A stretch of 64,000 bases of DNA from Bacteroidales bacterium (GCA_016709865.1 JADJLX010000001.1:62001-126000); one strand, 5' to 3'; counted from the stretch's first letter, positions 53,617 through 63,338 are shown. Notes: generated from the sequence alone by a model not told the origin. Numbers and translations are program-made.

Positions 53617-54351
53617 ATGAAGCTTACACTGAAGATCTGGCGCCAGAAAAATGCAAAATCCAAAGGTAACTTTGAAACCTACCAGATGGATAATGTCTCA
53701 CCTGAGATGGCATTCCTTGAGATGCTTGATGCTCTCAATAAAAGGCTGGTAGAGGAAGATAAAGATCCTGTTGCATTCGATCACGATTGCCGTGAAGGAA
53801 TCTGCGGATCCTGCGGAATGTATATAAACGGGCATCCTCACGGACCGATTCCTGCAATAACAACATGTCATCTCTCAATGAGGTTTTTCAAAGAGGGCCA
53901 GACAGTCTGGATCGAACCATGGAGAGCGAAACCTTTCCCGGTCATTAAAGACCTTATTGTTGACAGAACTGCTTTCGACAAGATTCAGATAGCAGGCGGA
54001 TTCATATCCGTTAATACCGGTGCTGCCCCTGAAGCCAATAATATTCTTATCAGGAAGAAGGACTCCGACAATGCCTTCGATTCTGCCATATGTATCGGTT
54101 GTGGGGCATGTGTTGCTGCATGTAAGAATGCGTCAGCGATGCTCTTTGTTTCTGCAAAAATATCTCAGTTTGCTCTTTTGCCTCAGGGAAAAGTTGAAGC
54201 AATAGACAGAGTAAGGGCAATGGTTGCCAAAATGGATGAAGTTGGTTTCGGAAACTGCTCAAATACAGGCGCATGCGAAGCTGAATGCCCGAAACAGATC
54301 AAGCTCACAAATATCTCCCGGATGAACAGGGAGTACTTCAAAGCATACTAA
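53617..54351 (+). CDS. sdhB: Succinate dehydrogenase/fumarate reductase iron-sulfur subunit
   Basis: The 244-aa protein has a 2Fe-2S domain with C-R-E-G-I-C-G-S-C and a later Cys in T-T-C-H-L. A C-terminal domain holds [11 protein letters not shown] and C-x5-C-x3-C-P ([12 protein letters not shown]). It relays electrons between FAD and cytochrome b. It is part of sdhCAB despite the 126-bp gap holding the repeat. Confidence 0.95.
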   Translation: MKLTLKIWRQKNAKSKGNFETYQMDNVSPEMAFLEMLDALNKRLVEEDKDPVAFDHDCREGICGSCGMYINGHPHGPIPAITTCHLSMRFFKEGQTVWIEPWRAKPFPVIKDLIVDRTAFDKIQIAGGFISVNTGAAPEANNILIRKKDSDNAFDSAICIGCGACVAACKNASAMLFVSAKISQFALLPQGKVEAIDRVRAMVAKMDEVGFGNCSNTGACEAECPKQIKLTNISRMNREYFKAY

Positions 54352-54360
54352 TTATTCTTC

Positions 54361-54533
54361 CCTCTGTGCAACTCTGTGACTCCTCAGTGTAACTCTGTGA
54401 CAACTCTTTTTTTTACACAGAGATCCACAGAGGCTTTCTACAAGCTCAGTCTTTCACAGAGTGCCACAGAGAAAATCAACCATTTTAATCCTCTGCGGTT
54501 CTCTTTTTTTCCTTTGCGGTTCTCTGCGGTAAA
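54361..54533. repeat. CTCTGTG / CACAGAG inverted word array
   Basis: CTCTGTGCAACTCTGTGACTC and similar words are followed by ACACAGAGATCCACAGAGG, then CACAGAGTGCCACAGAG and CTCTGCGGTTCTC words. Forward and reverse-complement words allow a long hairpin. The same word family recurs at 55953-56056. Confidence 0.7.
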
Positions 54534-54582
54534 ATAAAATCTTTCTTAATATTTATATCTTTACCCAAAACATATTACTAAG

Positions 54583-55944
54583 ATGAAAAAAGTAATAACT
54601 CTTATATTCTTTGTTTCGATTACAATAATAAGTGTAGGACAAACACTTATTAACCACGACCCGGAAATAAAGAAAATGGTCGATGAAATTTCCCGCGAAA
54701 AAATCGAACAGCATGTCAGGAAAATGGTCAGTTTTCATACCCGCCATAATCTGAGTGTCCAGGACGATCCGGCTAAGGGTATCGGTGCTGCATGGAACTG
54801 GATAAAAGCCGAAATGGAGAAGAGTATCCCTGCGTCAGGCGGAAGATTATCAGTTGAGTTTGTCGATTATACAGTTGGCGGTGAGGGTCAGCGGATTACT
54901 CAGGAAACAAAACTGAAAAATGTTGTTGCTACACTGAAAGGAACAGATCCAAATGATGACAGGAAAATTTTGATAAGTGCTCATCTCGATTCAAGGGCAG
55001 CACTAGACAGTGACAATACAAGCTTTGCTCCCGGAGCAAACGATGACGGTTCAGGTGTAGCTGCTATTCTGGAATTAATAAGAATTATGTCAACAAAAAA
55101 ATTCCCGGCAACAATAATATTTATGGCTGTCTCGGGAGAAGAGCATGGGTTGTATGGTGCGAAATTTATGGCCGAAAAGGCTAAAAATGAAAAATGGAAC
55201 ATTATCGCAATGCTAAATAATGACATGATCGGAAACAGCGGCTCAAGTGAAACATTACTTAATGACAATATGCGTGTCAGAGTCTTCAGTGAAGGTGTTC
55301 CGGCACTTGAAACGGAGCAGATGGCTGCCCTTCGAAAATACACAGCTGGTGAAAACGACAGCAGATCACGTCAGCTGGCAAGATATATTAAGGAGACTGG
55401 TGAGAGATATGTTGATCAGATGAATGTGACCCTTATATTCAGAAATGACAGGTTCGGAAGAGGTGGCGATCATACACCGTTCTGCCAGGCTGGCTTCACT
55501 GCGGTAAGGATTTGTGAGTTTAATGAAAACTACGACAGGACTCATAAGATACCGGCAGTCGTAAATGGAATACAGGAAGGAGATCTTCCCGAATATGTTG
55601 ATTATGAATATGTAAGAAAAAATGCAGGGATCAACCTGGCAACAATTGCCAACCTTGCCCTGGCTCCCTATGAACCTTCAAACTGTGGTATAGTTACAGC
55701 AGGACTTACAAATAATACTACCTTAAGATGGACCGCTCCGGTTTCAGGAACCAAACCGGCCGGATATTATATATTGATGCGTGAAACATTTCAGCCGCTA
55801 TGGGAAAAGAAGATCTTTGTTACCGGGACAGAAGCAAGGCTCCCCTATTCAAAGGATAATTATTTCTTCGGAATACAATCTGTTGATGCTGGCGGTCATG
55901 AAAGCATTGCGGTATTTCCGGGTCAGGCAAGAAGAACCAATTGA
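54583..55944 (+). CDS. Secreted M28-family metallopeptidase
   Basis: The 453-aa protein has a signal peptide (I-T-L-I-F-F-V-S-I-T-I-I-S) and the M28 zinc site: H in S-A-H-L-D-S, D in G-A-N-D-D-G-S-G, E-E in S-G-E-E-H-G, D in N-N-D-M-I-G, H in G-D-H-T-P-F. A C-terminal fibronectin-III-like domain covers about 365-453. It is an aminopeptidase or carboxypeptidase acting outside the cytoplasm. Confidence 0.92.
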   Translation: MKKVITLIFFVSITIISVGQTLINHDPEIKKMVDEISREKIEQHVRKMVSFHTRHNLSVQDDPAKGIGAAWNWIKAEMEKSIPASGGRLSVEFVDYTVGGEGQRITQETKLKNVVATLKGTDPNDDRKILISAHLDSRAALDSDNTSFAPGANDDGSGVAAILELIRIMSTKKFPATIIFMAVSGEEHGLYGAKFMAEKAKNEKWNIIAMLNNDMIGNSGSSETLLNDNMRVRVFSEGVPALETEQMAALRKYTAGENDSRSRQLARYIKETGERYVDQMNVTLIFRNDRFGRGGDHTPFCQAGFTAVRICEFNENYDRTHKIPAVVNGIQEGDLPEYVDYEYVRKNAGINLATIANLALAPYEPSNCGIVTAGLTNNTTLRWTAPVSGTKPAGYYILMRETFQPLWEKKIFVTGTEARLPYSKDNYFFGIQSVDAGGHESIAVFPGQARRTN

Positions 55945-55952
55945 TCTGAAAG

Positions 55953-56056
55953 TTTTTCTCTGTGAACCTCTGTGATTCCTCTGTGGATCTCTGTGTAACA
56001 AAAAAAGAACTGTCACAGAGAGCCACTGAGAATACACAGAGTTACACAGAGAAAAA
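55953..56056. repeat. CTCTGTG / CACAGAG inverted word array, second copy
   Basis: TTTTTCTCTGTG (55953-55964) pairs perfectly with CACAGAGAAAAA (56045-56056). Multiple CTCTGTG and CACAGAG words lie between. It abuts the pepP stop at 56057 and lies between convergent genes, so it may act as a terminator. Confidence 0.7.
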
Positions 56057-57442
56057 TCAGGAACAAACCGATTCTATCTCCTTTACAGTCTTTGGTATAG
56101 GTTTGCCAAGAAGTTTGTGCCCCTTATCGGTTATAAGAACATTATCTTCAATTCTTATACCTCCAATTGGCAAATATGCATCAAGCTTGTTATAATTAAT
56201 GAATTCTTTATATTTCCCTTCATTCTTCCACAAGCTTATAAGCTCGGGAATAAAATAGCAACCTGGCTCCACGGTGAATACATGCCCTGGTTTATACGGA
56301 AGGGCAAACCTAAGAAATGCGGTACCAAACTGTTCGCTTCGTTTTACCTCATCATTATATCCGATGAAATTTTCTCCCAGTGCCTCCATATCATGAACAT
56401 CCAGACCCAACATGTGGCCCAGGCCGTGAGGCATGAAAAGAGCATGTGCGCCTGCAGTTACAGCCTCATTCACATCACCTTTCATTATACCCAGAGCTTT
56501 CAGTTCGGTTGCAATTATCGTGCAGGCCATAAAGTGAAGATCGCGGTTTGACATTCCCGGCTTTGTGGCTTTGATAGCTTCAGTATTAGCCTTCAGTACT
56601 ATTTCATAAATATCTTTTTGCTGCTGGCTGAACTTACCCCCAACAGGAGTAGTTCTTGTTATATCTGAAGCATAATGCATGTTCGTTTCGGCACCTGCAT
56701 CAGTCACCATCATCCTTCCTTTTTTCAGGATATTGGAATGTCCGTGATTATGAAGGGTCTGACCGTTTATACTAAGAATTATCGGAAATGATGTTCCGCC
56801 TCCTTTAGATAATGCAATACCCTCAAGAGTTCCGAAAATGTCCTGTTCCTTAACCCCTTCCTTACACATTTTCATAGAGGTTACGTGCATCTCATATGCT
56901 ATATCAACTGCCTTTTCAATCTCGTCTATTTCAATTTTTTCCTTTATCGACCTCATTGATATCACAGCCTTTATGAGCTCTACCGATGCGAGAGTCTTCA
57001 TCTGGCAGGGATTCTCTTTTAAAAGGGAACCGAGCGTCATTTTTGCTTCTCCCCGGTAAGGAGGCAGAAAATGTACCTTCCTTTTTTTGGAAAGAGCGTC
57101 CTTAATAACTTCTTCAAGCTTTGACATTGGTGCAGTCTCTGTGATTCCGCTTTTAAGTGCAAGATCCTTAACTTTTGGTTGCGGACCCATCCAGATAATG
57201 TCGTCCATATCAAAGTCATTGCCGAATATTTTATCTTTCCCGGAATCGAAATCCATTAATCCGGCAAAGCCCGGGATATCGAGACCAAAGAAATAGAGAA
57301 AGTCACTATCCTGTCTGAAATGGTAAGTGTTTGCAGGATAATTCATGGGTGCCTCAACAGCGCCGATGAATAATGCCAAACCTGATTTTATTTTTTTATG
57401 GAGTTCTTCTCTCCTTTTTGTATATACTTCACTTTTAAACAT
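56057..57442 (-). CDS. Xaa-Pro aminopeptidase (M24B)
   Basis: The 461-aa protein has an N-terminal creatinase-like domain and a C-terminal pita-bread domain. Metal ligands are D in V-T-D-A-G-A, D in Y-A-S-D-I-T-R, H in H-G-L-G-H, E in T-V-E-P-G-C, and E in R-I-E-D-N. It releases N-terminal residues preceding proline. All ligands are present. Confidence 0.93.
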   Translation of the reverse strand: MFKSEVYTKRREELHKKIKSGLALFIGAVEAPMNYPANTYHFRQDSDFLYFFGLDIPGFAGLMDFDSGKDKIFGNDFDMDDIIWMGPQPKVKDLALKSGITETAPMSKLEEVIKDALSKKRKVHFLPPYRGEAKMTLGSLLKENPCQMKTLASVELIKAVISMRSIKEKIEIDEIEKAVDIAYEMHVTSMKMCKEGVKEQDIFGTLEGIALSKGGGTSFPIILSINGQTLHNHGHSNILKKGRMMVTDAGAETNMHYASDITRTTPVGGKFSQQQKDIYEIVLKANTEAIKATKPGMSNRDLHFMACTIIATELKALGIMKGDVNEAVTAGAHALFMPHGLGHMLGLDVHDMEALGENFIGYNDEVKRSEQFGTAFLRFALPYKPGHVFTVEPGCYFIPELISLWKNEGKYKEFINYNKLDAYLPIGGIRIEDNVLITDKGHKLLGKPIPKTVKEIESVCS

Positions 57443-57489
57443 AGCGGATCGTCTAAATTAGACCACTAAGTTAGAACTAAATCTTAATA

Positions 57490-57580
57490 AGTGACTAGAG
57501 TGAGCTAGAGTTTAGAGTGACTAAAGTTAAATACTACTATAACTCTAGTCACTCTGGCTCACTCCAAACTTTAGTCACTT
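57490..57580. repeat. AAGTGACTAGAGTGA inverted word array
   Basis: AAGTGACTAGAGTGAGCTAG and AGTTTAGAGTGACTAAAGTT (57490-57529) are complementary in reverse to AACTCTAGTCACTC, then TGGCTCACTCC, then AAACTTTAGTCACTT (57541-57580). It forms a long hairpin whose last bases overlap the end of the qNOR gene. Confidence 0.7.
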
Positions 57581-59815
57581 CTTCTCTATGCTCCAGCCTC
57601 CTTTCAACCCGAATATAAACCATGCAAGAGACACAGTTCCGGCAGCAAATATTGTATCGCCTATTACTCTGAGCCACTTCAGTGTATGCATGGCCGGCAG
57701 CTGAAGGAATTCTGCAGAACGGGCATACCAGAGACCTTCCTTAACACTCGCGACTGTTTGGGCAAGTCCTATTGGAAGAACACTGATTAATACCATTGCA
57801 GCCAGTCCGATATTGATGCTCCAGAAGGCAAATTTTATCCATTTCTCTTTCCAGACTGCTTCTTTATTCATATCGCGTAAAACGAATAACATCAGTCCGA
57901 TTCCAAGCATCCCATAGACACCAAAGAGAGCAGTATGTCCGTGAACCGGAGTTGTATTTAGTCCCTGCATATAATAAAGTGCGATCGGAGGATTAATTAG
58001 GAATCCGAAAATACCAGCCCCTACCAGATTCCAGAACGCTACTGCAATGAAGCTGTAAACAGGCCATTTATAGGCTTTTATCCACGATGTGCTCCTGCTC
58101 AGTTTCACATTATCCCATGCTTCGAATCCCATCAGGACAAGAGGTACAACTTCAAGTGCGCTGAAAGTTGCACCTAGTGCCATAACTACAGTAGGTGTTC
58201 CTGTGAAGTAAAGATGATGGAAAGTACCAAGTATCCCTCCGGATAAGAATACGATAGTTGAAAAGAGAACTGCCGTGGTAGCAGTTGCTGCTTTCAGAAT
58301 TCCTAGTCGAACAAAAAGGAATGCCACAACGACAGCAGCGAACACTTCAAAGAAACCTTCAACCCAGAGGTGAACAACCCACCAGCGCCAGTATTCTGCA
58401 ACTGCGAGGTTTGTCTGCCTGCCCCACATCAGACCCGCACCATAAAAAGCTGCAATTGCAATTGTTGAGATAAGGAACAAAATCAGAAGGTTTTTACTTT
58501 CAGTTTTCTTAACAAGCGCAGGCCATATAGCCCTTCCCATCAGCAATAACCAGATTATAAGTCCGACAAAAAGGAAGATCTGCCAGAATCTGCCAAGATC
58601 AACATATTCATATCCCTGGTGACCTAACCAGAAATTCTGTACATATCCCAGTTTCTGCATCACTCCGAACCATTGTCCGATTAGTGAACCAAGAACAATA
58701 AATAAAAGGGCTCCGAAAAGAAAGTTGACACCCAGTTTCTGAAACTTAGGTTCGATACCTGAAATTGCCGGAGCATAGTATAATCCGGTGGCAAGCCATG
58801 AAGTTGCTATCCAGAAAATGGCTATCTGAATATGCCATGTTCTTGATATAGAATATGGAAGAAACTTAGCCAGAGGGATGCCGTAAAAAGCCTGACCCTC
58901 AACACCATAATGTGCGGTTATTACGCCCATCAGAACCTGAACTAAAAGAAGAGCTGAGACAATCCAGAAATATTTGACAGTTGCTTTCTGCGATGGTGTC
59001 TGAGTCTCCTTCAGCAAAGGGAATGTGGCAGGAAAACTATCTTCAGTATCGGAACGTCTGCGCGCATAATACCATACCATCAGGCCAATACCTGCAAGAA
59101 GCACAATTACACTGAAACCTGTCCAGAGTAACAGTGACCCTGTTGGTCTGTTCCCAACCAGCTCCTCTGCCGGCCAGTTATTTGTATAAGTAATTGCCTG
59201 ATTTGGCCTTTCTGTAACACAGGCCCACGAAACCCAGAAGAAGAATGAATTGAGAAGAGGAACCCTCTCCGGATCTTTAAGTGAGTTCTCAGGAATTGAG
59301 TACGCATCGCGCAGATCAGCAAGAGCAGGATCATTTGTAAAGAGTCCGCCATAAAATTTACTGTTCGAAGCTATTGCCTCAGCACGTAATTCTGAAACGG
59401 TTAGTGTTCCGGAAGACGGATCATATGTATTCTTTCTCAGATCTTTCTGCAGCACGATCTTAAGAAATGCTTTCCTCTCTTCACTTAAGTTTTCATAAAG
59501 CAAACCATCCTGTTCGAGAGCAAGTTTGTTAAGTATGTAGACAGCTTCCTTATGAAGCCAGTCTGCACTCCAGTCTGGAGCCTGATATGCCCCATGTCCC
59601 CAAACAGTACCTATTTCCTGTCCTCCGAGTGACTGCCATACATTCTGGCCATCTTTTATATTCTGACCTGTAAATAAAACAGTACCATCGGGGGTGATAA
59701 CCTTTTCAGGTATTGGAGGTGCCTGACGGTAAATCTCTCTACCGAAGAAGAGCAGTACGGCAAAGGAGAGTACCATTACCGCAATGAAGCCAATCCAAAG
59801 TTTTCTTGTTGTCAT
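57575..59815 (-). CDS. norZ: Quinol-dependent nitric oxide reductase (qNOR)
   Basis: The 746-aa protein has an N-terminal cytochrome-c-like periplasmic extension without heme-binding CxxCH, typical of quinol-dependent NOR. About 14 helices follow. Histidine ligands include W-H-I-Q-I-A-I-F-W, V-V-H-L-W-V-E-G-F-F-E, T-F-H-H-L-Y-F-T-G and V-H-G-H-T-A-L-F-G-V-Y-G. It reduces NO to N2O using quinol. It lies 23 bp after the RIC gene, so the two form an operon under the palindrome at 60568-60587. Confidence 0.95.
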   Translation of the reverse strand: MTTRKLWIGFIAVMVLSFAVLLFFGREIYRQAPPIPEKVITPDGTVLFTGQNIKDGQNVWQSLGGQEIGTVWGHGAYQAPDWSADWLHKEAVYILNKLALEQDGLLYENLSEERKAFLKIVLQKDLRKNTYDPSSGTLTVSELRAEAIASNSKFYGGLFTNDPALADLRDAYSIPENSLKDPERVPLLNSFFFWVSWACVTERPNQAITYTNNWPAEELVGNRPTGSLLLWTGFSVIVLLAGIGLMVWYYARRRSDTEDSFPATFPLLKETQTPSQKATVKYFWIVSALLLVQVLMGVITAHYGVEGQAFYGIPLAKFLPYSISRTWHIQIAIFWIATSWLATGLYYAPAISGIEPKFQKLGVNFLFGALLFIVLGSLIGQWFGVMQKLGYVQNFWLGHQGYEYVDLGRFWQIFLFVGLIIWLLLMGRAIWPALVKKTESKNLLILFLISTIAIAAFYGAGLMWGRQTNLAVAEYWRWWVVHLWVEGFFEVFAAVVVAFLFVRLGILKAATATTAVLFSTIVFLSGGILGTFHHLYFTGTPTVVMALGATFSALEVVPLVLMGFEAWDNVKLSRSTSWIKAYKWPVYSFIAVAFWNLVGAGIFGFLINPPIALYYMQGLNTTPVHGHTALFGVYGMLGIGLMLFVLRDMNKEAVWKEKWIKFAFWSINIGLAAMVLISVLPIGLAQTVASVKEGLWYARSAEFLQLPAMHTLKWLRVIGDTIFAAGTVSLAWFIFGLKGGWSIEKK

Positions 59816-59838
59816 AAGTTAAATATTTATTAGAGGTT

Positions 59839-60522
59839 TTACAGATTTAAAGCCTTAGGGAATAGAATATTATTCTCGAGATGAACATGTGTATGCAGGT
59901 CATCTTCAAACTGCTCCAGAAGAGTAAATGATACCTTGTATGTATTACAGCTGTCAGCCGGTAACAGGTAGCCTTTTGTAATTACATTTATTTTATCCAT
60001 TGCTCCTCCTGCAAATTCATGTTCGCCTGATAATCTTGAAATTTCAGAAAGAACAACTGCTTTTGCCTTATCCGAACCAGTAGCAATGAGCTCCTTTATT
60101 GCAGGAAAGAAGACCTCCTCCTCATTTTTAAGGTGCTGAAGCAGTTCCCTGTTAATCTCTGAGAAGAGCTGAGCTACCTCAAGCAGCTCCGGATGCCTGT
60201 CGCCATGCACAGTTGCAATCTTTTGTGTATAGGCCACAAGCTCCGGAAGAGTTCTTAATACATATTTATGGTGTGTATTAACTATATAGTCGCACAGAAA
60301 TCCGGGCTCCCATTCAATAAAATTGTGAGTGGTTGTATTTGGTGTTGATTCAAGATTCTCCAGTTTCTTCATGAGGGCAGTTTTATCAATACCCTTTTCA
60401 GAACATGTTTCATCTACGCTTTTCTTTCCGCCGCAGCAGAAGTCAATCCCGGCTTCCTTAAAAACAGATGCTGCACGATAATCCAGAGCAACAATTTCAC
60501 CGATTGAAATGTCTTTTTTCAT
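59839..60522 (-). CDS. Iron-sulfur cluster repair di-iron protein RIC (YtfE/ScdA)
   Basis: A 228-aa protein from the ATG at 60522. The ScdA N-terminal domain has D-F-C-C-G-G (Cys29-Cys30). The hemerythrin-like domain has its His/Glu ligands (H-H-K-Y, H-L-K-N-E-E-E, H-E-F, H-V-H-L-E-N). It repairs NO- or oxidant-damaged Fe-S clusters and can reduce NO. The longer frame to 60576 lies over the TAACTTTG -7 box, so 60522 is favoured. First gene of the qNOR operon. Confidence 0.92.
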   Translation of the reverse strand: MKKDISIGEIVALDYRAASVFKEAGIDFCCGGKKSVDETCSEKGIDKTALMKKLENLESTPNTTTHNFIEWEPGFLCDYIVNTHHKYVLRTLPELVAYTQKIATVHGDRHPELLEVAQLFSEINRELLQHLKNEEEVFFPAIKELIATGSDKAKAVVLSEISRLSGEHEFAGGAMDKINVITKGYLLPADSCNTYKVSFTLLEQFEDDLHTHVHLENNILFPKALNL

Positions 60523-60546
60523 ATTTTTATAAATTAAATAACGATG

Positions 60547-60554
60547 CAAAGTTA
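60547..60554 (-). promoter_or_regulatory. -7 box of RIC-qNOR promoter
   Basis: The minus strand reads TAACTTTG with TTTTG exactly 19 bp upstream (its G at 60574). This is a near-ideal Bacteroidota promoter. Confidence 0.65.
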
Positions 60555-60567
60555 TAAATAGTTTATT

Positions 60568-60587
60568 AAAAGACAAAATGGTCTTTT
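60568..60587. promoter_or_regulatory. Shared operator between divergent NO-stress promoters
   Basis: AAAAGAC-N6-GTCTTTT, a perfect 7-bp inverted repeat, overlaps the -33 elements of both the RIC-qNOR (minus) and Rrf2 (plus) promoters. The adjacent Rrf2 protein is the likely binder. Confidence 0.6.
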
Positions 60588-60610
60588 GGTATTTTGTAAA
60601 ATAATTTTAT

Positions 60611-60618
60611 TATTTTTG
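60611..60618 (+). promoter_or_regulatory. -7 box of rrf2 operon
   Basis: TATTTTTG, exact match, with TTTTG ending at 60588 (22 bp spacing) and the rrf2 ATG at 60649. Confidence 0.55.
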
Positions 60619-60648
60619 CACAATCATTTATTTAATATCTGATGCACA

Positions 60649-61089
60649 ATGTTTAACAAAGAAACCGAATACGCTCTCAGAGGCCTGGTTTACATTAAGT
60701 TACAAAACCTTAAGAACAGAAGGCCCGGAACAGCCGAAATAGCAAAAGAGATTGAGGCGCCTCCTTTTTATACTGCAAAAATTCTTCAAAGGATTGTCAG
60801 GGTCGGGCTTTTAGAATCACTTAAAGGCAAAGGTGGCGGCTTTTTTTTCGATGAAAACAAACCTGACCTGCCGCTCGTTAAACTAATTACTGCTACTGAG
60901 GGAGACAAATCATTTTCAGGTTGCGGTTTTGGTCTTAAACACTGCAATGAGAATAATCCATGTCCCCTTCACGAGAAATATGCTCCTATCAGATATTCCA
61001 TAAATAAGCTGGTATCAGAAGAAACAGTACAAAGTCTTGCAGAGAAAGTCTATAAAAAAGAGCTTAGCCTAACTGAAATACCGAAATGA
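60649..61089 (+). CDS. Rrf2-family regulator (NsrR/IscR-like)
   Basis: The 146-aa winged-helix protein has T-E-Y-A-L-R-G-L-V-Y-I at the start and the cluster-ligand cysteines Cys92, Cys99 and Cys105. It probably carries a [2Fe-2S] or [4Fe-4S] cluster that NO destroys, relieving repression of the NO genes on both sides. It overlaps the next gene by 4 bp (ATGA at 61086). Confidence 0.92.
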   Translation: MFNKETEYALRGLVYIKLQNLKNRRPGTAEIAKEIEAPPFYTAKILQRIVRVGLLESLKGKGGGFFFDENKPDLPLVKLITATEGDKSFSGCGFGLKHCNENNPCPLHEKYAPIRYSINKLVSEETVQSLAEKVYKKELSLTEIPK

Positions 61090-62060
61090 AAAATAAACAA
61101 TACAAGCTGCCCCTCATAGTATTTGCTCTCACGTTTATCCTTCTTGCATTTGTGCAGGTTAAAGTTGAAAGGCCTATGATACTTGCCGAACGCTTTATTG
61201 AGGGAGCAGGTTGGATTGAAATATTACTGATCGCCATCTATGGCGCATTTGTTGCTTTCAAAATGCAGGACCCGATTAATGTTCCTAAGTGGAGAAAGAT
61301 AACATGGACTCTTTTCTCAATTATCTTTTTCACACAACTTATTATAGGACTGTCAGGTTTTGAAAAATTTCTGATGACAGGCAAACTTCATCTCCCGATA
61401 CCGATGATGATTATCGGGGGACCAATATACAGGGCCCAGCTGTCGGTTATGACTATACTTTTCCTGAGTACTGTAATACTTACTGGTCCGGCATGGTGCA
61501 GCCATCTATGCTATTTCGGAGCTTTCGATAATCTGGCCTCAGGCGGAAAAACGTCAAGGGAAATTCTCAAACATAAAGCTGCAATCAAATCAACTATACT
61601 GATTCTCGTAATCGCTATGGCAATAATTCTGAGATGGCTGAATGTATCAATGCTGCTGGCAACAATTATTGCGGTTGCTTTCGGACTAACAGGTATTTCA
61701 ATTATGATACTGATTTCTGTTAAAAGGAAAAAGATGGTCCATTGTGTAATGTACTGTCCTGTTGGTACTGTAGTGAATATCTTTAAGCATGTTAATCCAT
61801 TCAGAATGTACATCGATCAAAGTTGCACACTCTGTATGCACTGCACAAAATTCTGTAAATACGATGCCCTGAACCCGGTGGACATCAGAAACTCAAAGCC
61901 TTCAATAACATGTACTCTATGCGGAGACTGTCTTGCCGGCTGTCATCATAACTCTATTAAATACAAATTCCTTAACATGAAACCGGAAAACGCCAGGAAT
62001 CTGTATCTGATTCTGACAATAAGTCTCCATGCGGCCTGTATTGCACTTGCAAGGATTTAA
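61086..62060 (+). CDS. Membrane polyferredoxin (NapH/NosR-like)
   Basis: The 324-aa protein of about six helices has the cysteine pairs A-W-C-S-H-L-C and M-Y-C-P-V-G and two 4Fe-4S motifs near the end (C-T-L-C-M-H-C-T-K-F-C and C-T-L-C-G-D-C-L-A-G-C). The family moves electrons from the quinone pool. Here it probably feeds the NO-response enzymes. It overlaps rrf2 by 4 bp. Confidence 0.88.
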   Translation: MKNKQYKLPLIVFALTFILLAFVQVKVERPMILAERFIEGAGWIEILLIAIYGAFVAFKMQDPINVPKWRKITWTLFSIIFFTQLIIGLSGFEKFLMTGKLHLPIPMMIIGGPIYRAQLSVMTILFLSTVILTGPAWCSHLCYFGAFDNLASGGKTSREILKHKAAIKSTILILVIAMAIILRWLNVSMLLATIIAVAFGLTGISIMILISVKRKKMVHCVMYCPVGTVVNIFKHVNPFRMYIDQSCTLCMHCTKFCKYDALNPVDIRNSKPSITCTLCGDCLAGCHHNSIKYKFLNMKPENARNLYLILTISLHAACIALARI

Positions 62061-62105
62061 TAAGTGTTCTTACTGACTATTCATGAAAATTAAAAAATTT
62101 AAAAT

Positions 62106-63338
62106 ATGAGCGATATAATAAATAACTCAAAAAAAAGGAAGGATCTGCTGAAACATATGATCCTTCAGCTTCACAGTGGTGAAGCACCCGACCTGGTTCG
62201 GAAAAGACTTGTTGAATTACTGCATTCAATCCCATATGATGAAGTTGTTGAGGTTGAACAGGAATTAATTTCTGAAGGTCTTCCTGTTGAAGAAGTACTG
62301 AAGCTATGCGACATTCATCAGCTTGTGCTCGATGGACATATCGATCAGAGTGGTGCAAAAGCTATCCCTGAAGGGCATCCTGTAGATACCTTCCGGAAGG
62401 AGAATCGTGAACTTGAAAAGGTAATAGCTGAACTCGAAATCCTGTTTGGTCAATTAAAATCTGTTAAAGAAAATGAAATAAAACCATGGCTGCTAAAAGT
62501 ACAGGCAAACCTGAACAACCTGATGGATGTTGACAAGCATTATAAGAGGAAGGAATATCTTCTTTTCCCCTTCCTCGAAAAATATGAAATTACCGGTCCT
62601 CCAAAAGTTATGTGGGGGAAACATGATGAAATAAGAAATTTGTTAAAAACAGCTATTGAAGCAGTTGGCACAAAAGAGCTTTTGACAATTGATGAAGTGG
62701 AAGCTATTTCTGAGCTAGTACTGATTCCTGCAGTAAAAGGGGTGTCAGATATGATCTCCAAAGAAGAAGAAATTCTCCTTCCGATGAGCATGGATAAACT
62801 TACTGACGATGACTGGTATTCAGTTTATCAGCAGACAAGTGAGTTTGGATTCTGCCTTTATGATCCTCAGATTGAATGGTCACCTGAAGGAATCACTACA
62901 GGTGAAGTAACATATAATACAGGTAACAGCATACCTCTTTCTACGGGCAGTTTCAGTTTAAATGAATTGGAAGCACTCTTCAAAACGCTTCCGATCGACA
63001 TCACTTTCGTTGATAAGGATGATAAAGTAAAGTTCTTCAGTCTGGGTCCCGACAGGATCTTCACCCGGAACAGGGCAATAATCGGACGCGATGTAAGAAT
63101 GTGTCATCCACCATCAAGCGTTCATGTGGTTGAACAGATCCTCAGCGATTTCAAAAACGGAACACAAAGCAGTGCTGCTTTCTGGATCCAGATGCATGGA
63201 CGATTCATTTATATTGAATACTTTGCCTTAAGAGGGAAGAAGGGAGAATACCTCGGGACAATTGAATTTACTCAGGATCTTACCAAACTAAGGGCACTTG
63301 AAGGAGAACAAAGGTTATTATCCTATTCAGCAAAATGA
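62106..63338 (+). CDS. DUF438-hemerythrin-PAS protein
   Basis: The 410-aa protein has an N-terminal DUF438 domain (about 10-85), a hemerythrin-like domain with H-x3-E and W-G-K-H-D-E motifs (about 95-230), and a C-terminal PAS-like domain (about 290-400). Linked DUF438 and DUF1858 genes recur in NO and oxygen-stress loci, and sensing or repair is inferred. It ends 1 bp before the DUF1858 gene. Confidence 0.88.
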   Translation: MSDIINNSKKRKDLLKHMILQLHSGEAPDLVRKRLVELLHSIPYDEVVEVEQELISEGLPVEEVLKLCDIHQLVLDGHIDQSGAKAIPEGHPVDTFRKENRELEKVIAELEILFGQLKSVKENEIKPWLLKVQANLNNLMDVDKHYKRKEYLLFPFLEKYEITGPPKVMWGKHDEIRNLLKTAIEAVGTKELLTIDEVEAISELVLIPAVKGVSDMISKEEEILLPMSMDKLTDDDWYSVYQQTSEFGFCLYDPQIEWSPEGITTGEVTYNTGNSIPLSTGSFSLNELEALFKTLPIDITFVDKDDKVKFFSLGPDRIFTRNRAIIGRDVRMCHPPSSVHVVEQILSDFKNGTQSSAAFWIQMHGRFIYIEYFALRGKKGEYLGTIEFTQDLTKLRALEGEQRLLSYSAK

